Assembly: GCA_036971715.1 (NCBI GenBank)
Contig: JAVHJL010000004.1
Span: 4,030,001-4,094,000, forward strand
Direction of reading: 5' to 3'
Origin: Arthrobotrys musiformis
Taxonomy: Eukaryota; Ascomycota; Orbiliomycetes; Orbiliales; Orbiliaceae
DNA: 64,000 nt
In this document: in pieces, positions 1-11,603 of the stretch
Layout: every line of letters starts with the position of its first letter
Position numbering within the stretch: the first letter of the stretch is position 1
Notes under the pieces: generated by a model
Database searches by the model: none
The model's input: the letters and a program-made list of their open reading frames with translations, nothing else
What the model was told of the DNA's origin: nothing
Position numbers and translations under genes: made by a program

Positions 1-937
1 TCCTCCCATCGTGCCTTTGTAATTCTCAACGACTCGAGATTTGGGAATTGGTATTTGAGTAACTTGAACCCATCTTGATGAAGAATCACCGAGGAGGCCA
101 TACTTATGGTTAGGTTCTTGACGGTTGGGAAGGCAAAATCTGCGGCGAATGGGTGCGCGGCTTTGTGAATGTGTAAATCTGTGATATTCGCGGAGGGGGA
201 ACAGAGGACGGGCAAGAGGTAGAAATAATAATTCGAATCCATATCCGTTCGGAAGGACCTAAGATTCTTCGGGAGTCGGATTTCTCTCATTTTCTCAAAG
301 AACACGTCGTCTGAGATTAATGGCCCTAAAAGCTCTTGTGCTTTGGGAAACCGTCCCGTCGTCCAATTATAAAGCCCGATAATGGTCCTATCCGACTCCG
401 GCAAAAGGTGGTAGTCGTTGTAAAAACTTTCCTCGGCGCCAGTCCAGATAAAACTGAAACTTTCTATCTCATCGTAAAGGGGCAGAGTGGAGAGGAGTCG
501 AAACAGGGCACAGTAGACGTTCCTTTGGAGGATATTGAAACTGAATATGCTGACAGTCACGCATTTGAGATTGGGGGACGCCGAAGCCGCGCGAGATAAG
601 CCGTGCAATGTATCCATTGTAAATATAGTGAAGCTCATTGAACTACCAGATATCTTGTTAAAATTCAAATCTACTATCCAGGTTCTTGAATAAAGTTAGA
701 GGAATACCGAATATAGTATTTCAACGGTGCCAGCCATCCGCTACCGGTAAAAGACTTGAGAAACCGCCTGTAATTATCATCGTGTAGCTTGACGCCACAT
801 ATTCGCTCCTTGAACGTGAGGGTATAGCAATCGCGCGAGCATTTCGCGAACGCCGCCGTATCTTCAGGGTCTAGATACGACAGGATCGAATGGCAAATTT
901 CTGTCGGTAGGACTGAGAATCCCCTGTTCCTCGACAT
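1..937 (-). CDS. F-box protein, 3' end beyond window edge
   Basis: The protein opens with an F-box: residues 8-45 contain VLPTEICHSILSYLD followed by CSRDCY. F-box proteins bind Skp1 and recruit substrates to SCF ubiquitin ligases. Exon 1 is 937-708. A 65-bp intron (707-643; starts gtattcc, ends ggtag) restores the frame, and exon 2 runs open from 642 to base 1 with no stop. The exon 2 product is leucine-rich with spaced hydrophobic stretches (for example VKNLTISMAS and FPNLESLRI), as in F-box/LRR substrate-binding regions. The intron was chosen because the first frame stops at 674 while another frame is open for over 210 codons. The substrate is unknown. The gene diverges from RPC31 across a 366-bp intergenic region. 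Confidence 0.72.
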
Positions 938-1303
938 TTTCGCTAAATTTTCGATGTCCGATGACCAAGCTTGAGGTGTAATTTACCAATTCGAAATGTA
1001 TATGCGTAATTGAGGAGTCATAGTCATGTATATATATATATCAAGTACGCGCCCTCACATTGATGCGTTCTAATCAACGGGAATATAATACCTTTCTGGG
1101 AGGTGTTTTGCAGGGAGGGTCTGTTGCATATTGGCATCCTTGCCCAATTCGGTTGTATCAGGATGAAATCTCTTGGCGCGGCTGCATTCCTTCTTTCGCA
1201 CATCAACCTTCAAACCTTACCCTTGACTCTTAACACCAACCATCGGTTCAACAAAAACCTTCTTACCACTCTCCACAACAAACCCCATCCGAAACCAGTC
1301 GCA
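938..1303. promoter_or_regulatory. Divergent promoter, F-box gene / RPC31
   Basis: This 366-bp space separates two divergent start codons, so both promoters and 5' leaders must lie here. It holds a TA-repeat (tatatatata near 1027-1038) and a pyrimidine- and CAA-rich leader just before the RPC31 start (1205-1300), typical of fungal 5' UTRs. No other coding sequence is visible. Confidence 0.5.
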
Positions 1304-2163
1304 ATGGCCTTCCGGGGGGGAAGAGGTGGCTTCCGTGGCGGCCGAGGCGGTGGATCCAATGGCGGTCCCATGATGCCTCGAGAATTCGACGTCAAGCCGG
1401 ATTTCGGTCCCACAGAGCAATTCCCAGTACGCCTTCATCACATTCTCTTCCACAATCTTTCACGTTTACAAGTCAGATCGATTAACCAATTTTTGATATA
1501 AAAAAAATGTAGGACTACACAATCCCCTTCCAAGACCCTCTCACATCCACCGAACGAGTCCACGTCGCCCGTTTCCGCGACCACCGCGAAAAAGTCCACA
1601 GCGGACCACTCTACACCGTTCTCGGCAAGCGGAAAGGTCTCGAGGACCCCTTCGCAGATGTAGTAACCTACTCGGCCAAAAAATATCACCGTCAGAAGAG
1701 GAAAGTCCCGAAACTGGACTCGCGGCCTTATGTATTCGAGTTTTTCCCCGTGGAGTTGTGGGAGACTATGGATTCGAGTTATGCTGCTACAGGGGATAGG
1801 AGTGTGGTTATTAATGGGCGCGGGGACCGGAGGAAGAGATTGTTGATATCGAGTTTGAATACCGATTTACCGAATGGAGGGCATCATGATGACAAGTCCG
1901 ACGCATCAGATGAGGAAGACGAAGAGAAAGAGAGGGAGAAGAAGTCAGTGTTGGCCAAGCTGATGAGTCATAAAGATGAAGAGGATGATGGGCTGGGGGA
2001 TGAAGAAGAGGAAGACGGAGATGGGGAAGACGAAGGGGAGGAAGAGGATGACTATCAGGATGACGAAGATGGTGATTACAATGCCGAACAATACTTCGAC
2101 GACGGGGACGGAGACGTCGACTACGGCGACGATGATGGCGGAGGGGGCGCATGGTTTGATTGA
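1304..2163 (+). CDS. rpc31: DNA-directed RNA polymerase III subunit Rpc31
   Basis: This is a subunit of the Pol III heterotrimer that helps initiation at tRNA and 5S genes in the nucleus. Exon 1 (1304-1426) encodes the Gly/Arg-rich start FRGGRGGFRGGRGG characteristic of Rpc31/RPC7. An 86-bp intron (1427-1512, gtacgc..tgtag) falls between codons. Exon 2 (1513-2163) carries the conserved middle (YTVLGKRKGLEDPF, then a PYVFEFFPVELWET segment) and a long Asp/Glu tail over about the last 90 residues, ending in GGGAWFD. The acidic tail and 257-aa length fit the family. An in-frame upstream ATG at 1103 exists, but the text before 1304 reads like a leader, and MAFRGG matches known N-termini. Confidence 0.9.
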
Positions 2164-2351
2164 CAATAAAGCAAAGGGTCGTTTTGGTTTTTTTGGTAGC
2201 GTCTGTACATATCCCCGGTTGCCCAAAATCATAAGCGCCATTCTTTCATTTCAATCTGTCTATATATAACGCAATAATACTCGACGTCGATGTCACAGAA
2301 CCGACTATTTGACAAAGCATTTGCAATTGGTGGGGGCTGCTGGTATCAAAT

Positions 2352-3715
2352 CTAAAATCCCTGCTGCCTTCTCCATTTCTCCTCCCAACCTCTATAAAAC
2401 GGACTCTCCTCCAAAGTTCTAACCTCCCTACCTTCCTCCCAAAGACCCATCTCTGCCTGGTTTCTCTTCATCCTCTCCAGCATCGGCAGAACCACATGCT
2501 CCACATGCCAGGTCCCTTTGTACTCCAAAATCTTCCGATTCCCTTCCTTCAACACCTTCTCCACCAAACCCGGCACCCCAGGTTCGTCCTCAAACTCTTT
2601 AACCGGCGTGAACAGCGCTTTGTAATTGAATACTATACCCCCCCGAAAGTGGTAGCCGCCGTAGCGTCTGCCAGTCTACCCGCAATGTCAAATCATCTTC
2701 TTTGATATTGGCATCTTGCCTGCTGCGTAGTTTTTCGTGTGCCCCGCCGGCGCAGAGGAATAGCGGTTCTCCGACTACGATATCCCATGAACCCCTTTGG
2801 ATCGGTTTATCAGTCGTTAATTTCGAAAAATATCTACCCCCCCCCAGTGCCTAAACATTAGTCTCAACCTTACGCAACCATGAAATTGGAAGTAAAGAAG
2901 GGAACAGACCGATCCATACTCTTCCCCATCTTCTCCTCATACTCCGGCACAACCCCATGAATCTCCCCAATAACCCTCCCAATCTTCTCCCCCAAATCCC
3001 ACCCAACGCTACTACATATCACCCCAGCCACAAACACATACTTCCCCCCCTTCCCACCATCAGGCATCACGATCGCAAAATCCTCCGGCACGTTCTCAAA
3101 CACCACATCTAACGGATCCATCTCATAAACCCCAAACTCCCTCCCCAGAATCCCATTCCGCAAAACAAACTTGTCACAATCGAAAGAGAAGTACTGCGGA
3201 TACCGCGCGCAAAGGAATTGTATCACCATCTCCATCACCTCCGTACACGCCACCTTAACCCTCCAGGGATCGGTAATACCTAAATACCTATCCATGATCT
3301 TTTTTCCGTACTTTTCTAAAATCCGGTGGCGCTGGAGGAGGCGTGTTGAGTAGGTACTTTCGAGCTCTAACCACCAGTCGGGTTCTAGTTTTGTCAACGC
3401 CATGGTTTGGTGGTACGCCCATCTGAAGGGGCGGTACGGACGTGGTTTTGCGGTGGTGATGTTGAAGGATTCGTAGGGGGTTGGGAGGGGGACGCCGGTT
3501 AGGGCTTCATAATTGGGATAACGGCCGATGGATGTGATTTGCTGCTGAGTGTAGATTTTTAGTGGGTATGGCGGTGGGGGTTTCTCGGTACCATCTTGAC
3601 CGGGTTTTAGAGGGGGTGGTCGTTTCGCGTAGCTATAGGTGTAGACCAGAAATGCGAGAAGGAGAGACCCCGCGAAGGTAATGGGGAGGATGTAGGGGTG
3701 TGTACCCTCGACCAT
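2352..3715 (-). CDS. HRQ-family (DUF3445) haem-type oxygenase-like protein, one-base frameshift
   Basis: The family relates to haem-dependent oxidative N-demethylases. The N-terminus has one membrane segment (residues ~10-28, ITFAGSLLLAFLVYTY), suggesting ER or membrane anchoring. Exon 1 (3715-2910) and exon 2 (2833-2352) are joined across a 76-bp intron, giving MDR-YFSKL. Family landmarks are GWDLGEKIGRVIGEIHG, KPIQRGSWDIVVGEPLF, VDWQTLRRLPLSG and EYKGTWHVEHVVLP. The frame breaks at a run of seven C (2638-2644): LRRLPLSG is in one frame and GIVFNYKALFTP in the next, and six C would restore continuity. Everything on both sides is intact, so this is a recent mutation or a homopolymer sequencing error. 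With the frame continuous the product would be about 428 aa. Confidence 0.8.
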
Positions 3716-5761
3716 GACTGTTACTCCAACGGCTGGATCTAGATATATTTGTAGGACACGAGGAGTCGGTATCTCAATAATGACACTTGTGAAATTACGT
3801 CTCTATCGATTCCAGGTACACCTCGAGACAAGCTGTATTCGTATAGTAAGCAGCTGGAATATAAGTCTCTATGATCGATCGATCGACCGTGTTCGAGACG
3901 AGGTTTAGTGCTTGAATATAGGTACTTAAGTAGGTATATGCATGAATATAAGCTAGAATACCTGAATCTGTAGCCCGCAGCTGGATCTAACCCCGCATTG
4001 ACCCCTTCCTCCACTCGCGTTGTTCCTGTTGTATTTATTTGCTCGTCAGAGCCCGGCCTCGAACAAGCTCGTAGGATACTTGTGTAGGCTGGCACTAGTA
4101 CTGGTGAGAACCGAAGGCTGTATCAATATTGGCCAGGGTACGTCTCATACCTCCTTTCTTTGGGGGCCAGGGCGCAGGTGCTAATGTATATCTATAATCT
4201 TCAAAATTCGGCTTCAAAAATCTGATATATATATATCGATCCAGTAAGGGCCAAGGGAGAGAAGCGACGATAACAGCACTGACGGCGAGTACACGATCGA
4301 TAGATATAGATAGATCCATAGATAAATCCCCATCTGCCAACGAGGCCTCCCAATGAATCGAATCTAGCGCCTGCATTTCCCATGACGCATGCACACCTTC
4401 TAATACGAATGTCCCGCGGTGTCTATACCTACGCTAGCCGGCCAATAATAACCAGCCTCGCCTCGACGCCCAAGCCATATACGCCATATGCGTGGCACAG
4501 GATCTGTGTAACATCGATGCCACACGCATGCGTCATAACTAATAATATCGAAGCTATAGCAGACCCTGAATTGACAGCTCCAAGACCAAGCTAGTCCTTG
4601 TCTTGCCGGCCCCGGTCGAAATATATGTAGTCTGTGCAGCTGGAGGTTACAAATATACTAGTCTGCGGGATAGAGTATATCGTCTGCAGAAGGGGTATGC
4701 CGGTATCGTAATATATATATTTAAGCTTAACCTTGCATAAGTATATACCCTGCTCAGAACTACTCAAATATCTCATCGAGGCTCAATTGATCGAGTGTGT
4801 AATGTATATACCAGCGCTCACGCATCACTCAGACTGAGCAGCTGAATAACTTAAATAATTTTTACAATTAATATTAACAAGGTAGAAAGAGCTAGGGCAA
4901 AGTCTATACTATTAGACAAAAATACAAAATAGAAAAAACAAACAATCCTCTATTATAATTATAACACAAATGCAATTCGTTTTTTGTTTTCCCCTGGGCC
5001 GTACGCGTTCGTTTCAGTGAGAGGCGGAGAAGCCCACAGTCGTATAGAAGTGGAGGCCCCCGGTATTATAATTCAATAAAAGAGGTGCAAACGCAATGCA
5101 AGGCCGGTCAGTGTATACAAGAAGAGCTGTCAGGAAAAACGGAGATAAACGGCAAAAACACTCCCAAGAAAGAAAACACCCTATCTTTTTTCTCCTGGTA
5201 AAAAAACAAAAACCTGAACGACAAGGACGGTAGGAGCTGTGATAAAAAATGTCTGCGCGGGCAAGAAGAGAAAGAAAAAAGAAGAAAAAGAAAAAGAAAA
5301 AGAAAGGAAAAACTCCGTCCCAACACCAATGTATATATAAACAGAGCGAAGAACCAAAAGTACCTGAACCGCAGCATTCTGATATTCCCAACGGTAAAAA
5401 AGTATAAAAAAGACACTGAAGCGACGTTTTTGGTGGTCAATGCAAATGTTGTAAGCGTTAAGAGTGAGTAGGAATGGTAAACGAGACTGCGTGGTGTAAA
5501 GTGAGAGGGTAGAGCGAGAGAGCGAGAAAGGTCGAATGAAGTTAGAAACATCCAGCGAAACCAGCCGAACCAGTCCTTAAAAAAAAACCGACCGAGTACC
5601 AGCCCTTTTACCTGTGGTGTAACTTCTCAAGAAAAGAAGAAGAAGAAAGGCAAGCGAAAAACAAGAGAACGCATTTTTTTAATATTGTGATTCTTCCGCG
5701 ATTGAAAACGGGCATACCAAATGGCGAACAGGAACAAAATCCACCTCTTTAAGGAGAGATT
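3716..5761. other. Intergenic, AT-rich, no gene supported
   Basis: About 2 kb without a convincing gene. It holds short tetranucleotide runs (gatcgatcgatcgacc near 3872, atagatagatccatagat near 4308), many tatatata tracts, and an A/G-rich stretch (5200-5310 and 5630-5690) that reads as poly-pyrimidine on the minus strand. The minus-strand ORFs at 5014-5551 are low-complexity Phe/Leu/Ser readings of that tract. The end nearest 5761 is probably the 3' UTR of the minus-strand gene that follows. Confidence 0.5.
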
Positions 5762-6636
5762 CTATCTCCAGATTGGTCGGCCATCGCCGGCTTTTCTGGC
5801 GTCAGAGTCATTGCCGACGCTTCGTTGTCGGCTGGCGAAAGTGCTATTTGCGAAAGTACCGACATCATCAGGGACGGTTGTGCCCTTTCTCCATCCTCTG
5901 CCGCTGGATCCGCTGGTGACTGATCCCGGTCCACCTCGGTTTTCACCGGAGCGGCTGCGGATGGAGGACGTAGAGGTGGTTGTGGCAGCAGGAGAGATCA
6001 TTGAGCTATTGTGGTTTGGGGCTTCTGCAGCGCGACGAGAGGAGGAAGCGGTAGAAGCTGCGAAAGATGGAGGCTTGGAAGAAGTGGTAAGGTGGCGTGG
6101 GCGGTGGGGACCACTGTTAGACGAAGAATGTTCTTCTGGGGTTCTAGCTTCAGAATCTGAAGGAGGAGGCGATGGAGGAGCGAGCTGAGCGATTGCAATG
6201 AAGACAGAGTTAGTCAATCGGTCAATCAATCAAGAGATTTCCAATAGGTATAAATATGTGATGAAGGAAGCATGAGGCATGGAAGAAACCGGGAGATGGA
6301 ATGCATCATGTATGCAGGCGAGAGTATAAGTCAAGTACCTCTGTAGCTTCTTCTTGGTGCTCCTGTATGTAGACATCTTGCGTTAGTCGGGATGAAACAG
6401 GCTAGACAGCCACTACCGCCAGCCAATTGACAGCCCGCTACACCACATACAATGCACTACACTCTCCACTACACTACATACACCACCCACATAGACACAC
6501 ACATATAGCTGGAGGGACACTGGAATGGGGTAAAAAATGGAGAAGAGGAGGTTGATGGTAGACATACCGACTGTTCTTGCATCTGCGTCTGCTCCTGCTC
6601 ATCGACAGCTGGTGAAGTGATTTCCTGTGACGCCAT
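5762..6636 (-). CDS. Small low-complexity Ser/Thr/Pro-rich protein, three exons
   Basis: Not recognised. Three exons join in phase with good consensus sites: 6636-6568 (MASQEITSPAVDEQEQ...), donor gtatgt; 6362-6339 (EHQEEATE), acceptor after a gactaac branch site, donor gtactt; and 6184-5762, acceptor gctcag again after gactaac. The predicted 171 aa are rich in Ser, Thr, Pro and charged residues, with no membrane segment or recognised domain, so the protein is probably disordered. Another minus-strand frame with a KTEVDRDQSPADP-type sequence ends at 5749, so an extra intron could give a different C-terminus. The gene is supported by the splice pattern rather than by homology. Confidence 0.42.
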
Positions 6637-8748
6637 TGTGGAATGTTACGCGAAAAGAGACCGGGTGAATGACTGAGGGATATAGTCGGCTTTCGGGGGG
6701 CCAAGGGACAGGAAAGTCGGCTGATTTGTAGGCTGCAGGTTGGTCTGTCTAGTCTGTCTATATGTATGCAGTTGTCTACGAATTGACTCGGCTGTCAATA
6801 GAAAAGAGAAAAAAAAAGCGAACCGGACGAAGGTGAGGATTGATGGGTATCTCGCAGTAGGTCTCTGAAGCAGTTACGATGATGGCGATGGTGGTGATGG
6901 CGGTGATGGTTGTTGGTGGAGGTTGAGATTAATACGGGGGAAGGTTGATTGATTGATGGAAGGAGAGGAAAAGGGAAGCGGGAAATTATTCTTATTTGTT
7001 CGTTCTAGCAAAAGGGAAAGCGGGAGCCAGTCCACCCAAACCGGGGCCAACCCGTCCTGTTAATTTGGCCGCTGCACGATTTCCGCTCGTTAGCGAAAGG
7101 CACACCACCGAAAAGAGCTTAATGGCCAGGGGCGCCGCGGACTCGGATTCTTTTGGTTTCGTGAAATTGTCTGGTGGATTAAGATTCAAAGGGCGAGTGA
7201 GGCAATGATCAAGCCATAGTCGTCTTTTTTTTCTGCTGGGGATTTGGTTAGCTAACGGCGGTGGATGCTAGTTTTCACGGCGATGACGAAGGTTTTATAT
7301 CTACTACGAGCAGGTAGTACTTCGGACTAGCTACTAGTTCATGTTCACAAGTGCATACAGACATTGCTCGCAGGCAGTGGGTGCCAGCCATTGCATGGAA
7401 TGAATTCCATTCGATTCAAACCAATTCGACTCATGCAGGGAGAGGGGTATCCCCCCATCCCCATCCCCATCCATTCAGTGCATTTTTTGCATTCAACCGT
7501 CTCCAGAATGCCTCGTCAGCCTGTTCATTGGCAGTTGGGGGAAGGAGGGAAAGGGAAAAAAAATTGAGATGTGCTGGCAAGGGACCACGAGATGCGATGC
7601 CAGGATCCAATCGAACACTTCCGTCGGCATGCATCATGCACCCAATTGGCCGGTAATATCGCCCCACACCCGCCTCAAACTAGTCCGTTTCAGTCCACCA
7701 ACCAACGACGTCTCGTGGTTGCACACCGAGGGAACCCCGCAGTGTTGGTCTGCCTGCGCCTGGTGCACGTTGGTGATGGAATTAAATGTGAACGAATGAC
7801 GTTGAGAGTCACATCTGCTTCACTAATTATGCTATCAAGTGAGCTGTTGGGACAATGCCTCGGATTCTGAGATAAAACCGTGATGAGGCGTACATTCTAT
7901 TCGATCGTCTCTCACCTCCCTTCAACTACCTGACACGCGTGCATTGCACTATTTATTAATATCTTTCACTAATTCCATTGTTTTACTAATCGATTGGGTA
8001 ACCAATAATCCCAGAATTCAGATCATGACTAACTCGGTGTCAACTAGAACAGGACTTCTTTTCATGGAGAGGCCCCCGGAGGTTCGTTCCCCTGATATAC
8101 CAACGATGTTTATATAGATATAGTAACATTCCGACCAGAAAACGTGGAAGCCACGGACGGCATTCTCGCGACTCAGCGATATTAATTTAACGAGCGCTTT
8201 ATACGCCAGATCGCCAAGGGGATCGTATTATTCCCGTCAAAAGGCCTCATCTACCGCTGCCAAACTTGCCGGCGTTGTCGGTGCGTCTACGGGAGTACAC
8301 GATGTGTGGGCCTTCAACAGGTCTCGCATTTTTTGTTCAATATGGTCTTCTCCTATTGATATTGCATTTTGGTGAACTAGGGGGGGTTAGAGGGAAGAAT
8401 GATATGGATATTTTGAACGAACGGACGGTCAAACCTGGTCTGCTGGCGAGCTTTCTACGTCGAATATCGATAGATATAACTGTCGCTCATCGATCGTCAA
8501 ACATGTAGCTCTTTGACCGATAAAGCCGTCTATCCCCTCTTGCCCTAATTTTCTTATTAAAAAAGCCGTGTCGAAACTCGGAGGGGAATCATCTTCCTAG
8601 ACTTCTTTCTCACGATATCCCCACCAACATCCACTACATTTCACCCACTTTTAAACCGAGACACTCCTATATACCCGTACATACGTACTTATCGTCAAGA
8701 TAAACCCATACTATAATTGATATAATATAATAATTAATCAGGGCCACA
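6637..8748. other. Intergenic, divergent promoter region
   Basis: This 2.1-kb stretch lies between two divergent genes. The half near 6640-7000 is rich in GATGGTGATGG and GGTTGATTGATTG motifs (pyrimidine-rich on the minus strand), a usual look for a long fungal 5' leader. At 8026 an ATG opens a short reading (MERPPEVR) that resembles an F-box start but stops after about 30 codons. The 8640-8745 part is AT-rich with ATACCCGTACATACGTAC and would be the leader of the deaminase gene. Confidence 0.5.
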
Positions 8749-11603
8749 ATGGATCCGCAAAAAACCACACCAAACCTTTCAGAGCAGCGCTACCTAACCT
8801 GCTGCTCAATACTCACAAACCTCAGAAACGACGTCTCCCCGCATAAGCTCTGGGGCGAGCATGATCGAGTGAACGGGCCCAAAGAAGCCCGGAGACGGGG
8901 TAAAAAGTTCTTCATGCAACGACTTCTGGATCAATTGGCGACTCTGCTCGTTGCAAATCCCGGTGACTGCGTGGCTTTGGCTCTTGTGAGAATTACTACG
9001 GATACGATTACTATGGCTGCTAGCCATGATGCTCTCAGAGGGGTAGTCTGGAGGGAGGGGGACACTAAGGCTTGGGATATGGAAGATGTAGCGGAATTAG
9101 AGGCTGAACAGTAAGTTTCTTTTTTATACAATATACTGTATGCATATTGTAATATCAACTAACAAATGCATTATATAGAGCCCGCACCACAAATAGGATA
9201 AAATCCCACGGAGAAAAGATATTCAAACATCTCAGACGCCATCACACCACAGACAGTATGGATGAAGACACCCGCCAAGATATCCGAAGGGACCTCTTGA
9301 CCGAACAAACAATATATTCTTTGAACAAGATCCAAGCACGGAGTAAAGGGATTTTAAGACAAATTTCGAAATTGCGAAGGATCGATCTTGAGCAATACGA
9401 GCTATCCGAGCCTGAAATAAAGGACAGTGCGTATGATGTACGGAGCCTTCTTATCGATCGTGAATGCGAGAGCGAGGCCGCCGACGACTTGCGTTCGATC
9501 TTTCTCGGCGTGGAACGGGAGAACGAAAACCTCGGACGGAGAGGACGCGAGGTTGTGGAATACCTAAACGCCCATCCCAAGTTATCAACGAATCTCGACT
9601 CTAGGGAGAAGTTCTTGATATGGCATGAACTATTTTTATGGTTATTTGAACGGGTGGATCAAGGAATAGAATACTGCATCGAATTCAGAGACAGACAAGT
9701 ACCATCGCAGAGAAAAGATACAGAGGGTCTAGATATGCTAAGGGAAATGGTCACAGAACTGGAACATTTCCTTGCCACAATTTTGGAGGTGGTGTTGAAG
9801 TCTTCTGTCTTTCGGACTTGGGTTTACATCATGCAACAAATCCTGGATGGCAGGGGGGAGCCTCGCAGGGGACCGGTTGTCATAAATACACCGTATGGAC
9901 TATCTACGGAGAGCCTGGATCAGTTCGTCTCGTCGCCAGACTCCTCAACTTGGGATTCAGATGTGGAAGCTATACTAGGTTCTCAAACCAGTTCTCAAAG
10001 CTTTGGGGAGGGGTGGATAAACAGGATCTCCAGTGCAATTAGCCTAGTACCTGGGAGCAGTGCAGTTCGAAAGAGGAAATTTGCAGCAGAAGACAACCAG
10101 TCTGGTGACGAAGAGGAACCCGATGGAGGATGCGGATCTCTGAAACGCTTTCTCGGGGAATCTCTAGCATCGGCTTGGGGGATGATAGGGCTGACGAATG
10201 GACCGGATGCCGTGGAAAATGCAACCAGCATTCGGTTTCCTGATGGCGCTTCTTCTTCTTCCTCTCGGGCCGTATTTGATGTGCCCTCGGATTTATATAG
10301 TGGCACCCATCAAAAGGAGGGTGAAGGGGAGTCTAAGGGCCAACAAACAAGCTGTATCGGGGAGAGCTCTGGGGACAATACTTCTTCCGAGGCCTCAGCA
10401 AAAACCGGACGACGGATTCCTGAAGAGAGTGGGGAGCCACTTCGGAGTCGTTACTGGCATAGGGGGAATGGGAATCAGTACGGAGACAAAGATGATATAC
10501 AAAGCGAAGAAGATGAAGGGGAACTGCCGGAATACGAGGGTGGCAACGACGAGAGTGGCGATGAGGAGAGCGATGAAAATGGGGACAGTGACGATGAAGA
10601 AAGTGACGATGATGAGAGTGATGATGATGAGGAGGAAGAGGAGGATCTCGAGGATCTGGACTTTATATTTCTAAAAGATCCCGAAAAAGACGAGGATGAC
10701 CCCGAGAACACACTCTTTCGACGAGTTTTTGCATTGGTGTATCACCGATTGATCGTTCCCAGTATCTTCCAAATTCCAACCCTCGAGCGCTGCACCCTGA
10801 ATCACAAATTCGAATTGAATGTTGTCTCCCCAGTCGAACGAACGCACATTCCGTTCAAAACAGAGCCGCTGGAGGATACCCTCAATGCATTATTTTCTTC
10901 ACAATATGATTTCAGGACCCCGTCTGAAATCGAGGACATGCTGGATACCTTCATCGAAGACCTCCAGAGCCCAGAAACCATACCATCCGAAGTCCGGCGT
11001 AGAAAACTCTTCGACCACGCAAGGGAAGACCACACGACCGCAGCCCCCCAGCACCCGGAGCTAATAATGCTTGAACATCTACTCCGGAAAAAATCTCACA
11101 GGACAAGAAGTTACATTGGTACGTCGAAGCCACCCTGCGCGGTCTGTGAGAGCGTTCTGGATCGGTATTGGCGTACACCCCGTATCGATGCACGGAAAGG
11201 ACGTGGACGTGTCTGCATATCCGAGATACCCAAGGGGCTGCCGGAAGGGGACAGAAGGTGTGCTTTTGATGCCATCATGGGCTTTGCGAAAACTGTTGCG
11301 GCAAGGGAATACTCCCATCGACGTCGATTGCAAAATCTCTCAGATAGAGCAGCCTCCGGCTCTGGATCTGACTACGACTCTTGTTCTGGCTCTGGCTCTA
11401 ACTCTAGCTCTAGCCCGGGCTCTGACCCTGACTCTAGCTCTGGCCCGAGCTCTGGCTCCCTGGACTCTGGGATAGCAAACCGGCGTTCGCTTCAAGAACC
11501 AGGCCCTCCAGATGAAATGGGACTGGACACGGAAGTGGCCCAGCGACTTGCAGTAAAACGAGAGACGCTTGGTAGGAGCGACGCAAGTGAGGATGATGCG
11601 TGA
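8749..11603 (+). CDS. OTT_1508-like deaminase-domain protein (intact copy A)
   Basis: A 928-aa protein in two exons, 8749-9110 and 9179-11603, with a 68-bp intron containing a caactaac branch site. The C-terminal part has the zinc-deaminase signature: H746-P-E748 in PQHPELIMLEHLL, and 28 residues later YIGTSKPPCAVCE with C774 and C777. This matches the OTT_1508-like branch of the cytidine-deaminase fold, common in fungi, whose members are thought to act on nucleic acids or nucleotides. A helical, charged N-terminal region (residues ~1-330) has no recognised domain. It is followed by a disordered acidic stretch (~575-618, DDDESDDDEEEEE) and, after the deaminase, a Gly/Ser repeat (~843-880). 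The usual HAE is HPE here. The substrate is unknown. Two decayed paralogues follow downstream. Confidence 0.82.
11356..11462 (+). repeat. Hexanucleotide-like Ser/Gly repeat inside copy A
   Basis: A run of degenerate tctggc/tctagc hexamers encodes alternating Gly-Ser, Asn-Ser and Asp-Ser pairs near the C-terminus of the deaminase-domain protein. It is absent from both downstream paralogues, so it arose or expanded after duplication, or was lost in them. Confidence 0.7.

Noticed and set aside
5014..5551. Overlapping minus-strand ORFs of 125 and 147 codons
   Set aside because: Phe/Leu/Ser runs arise from an A/G-rich plus-strand tract; no domain.
8026..8120. F-box-like start (MERPPEVR)
   Set aside because: Stops after about 30 codons with no continuing homology in any frame; too short to call even a pseudogene.
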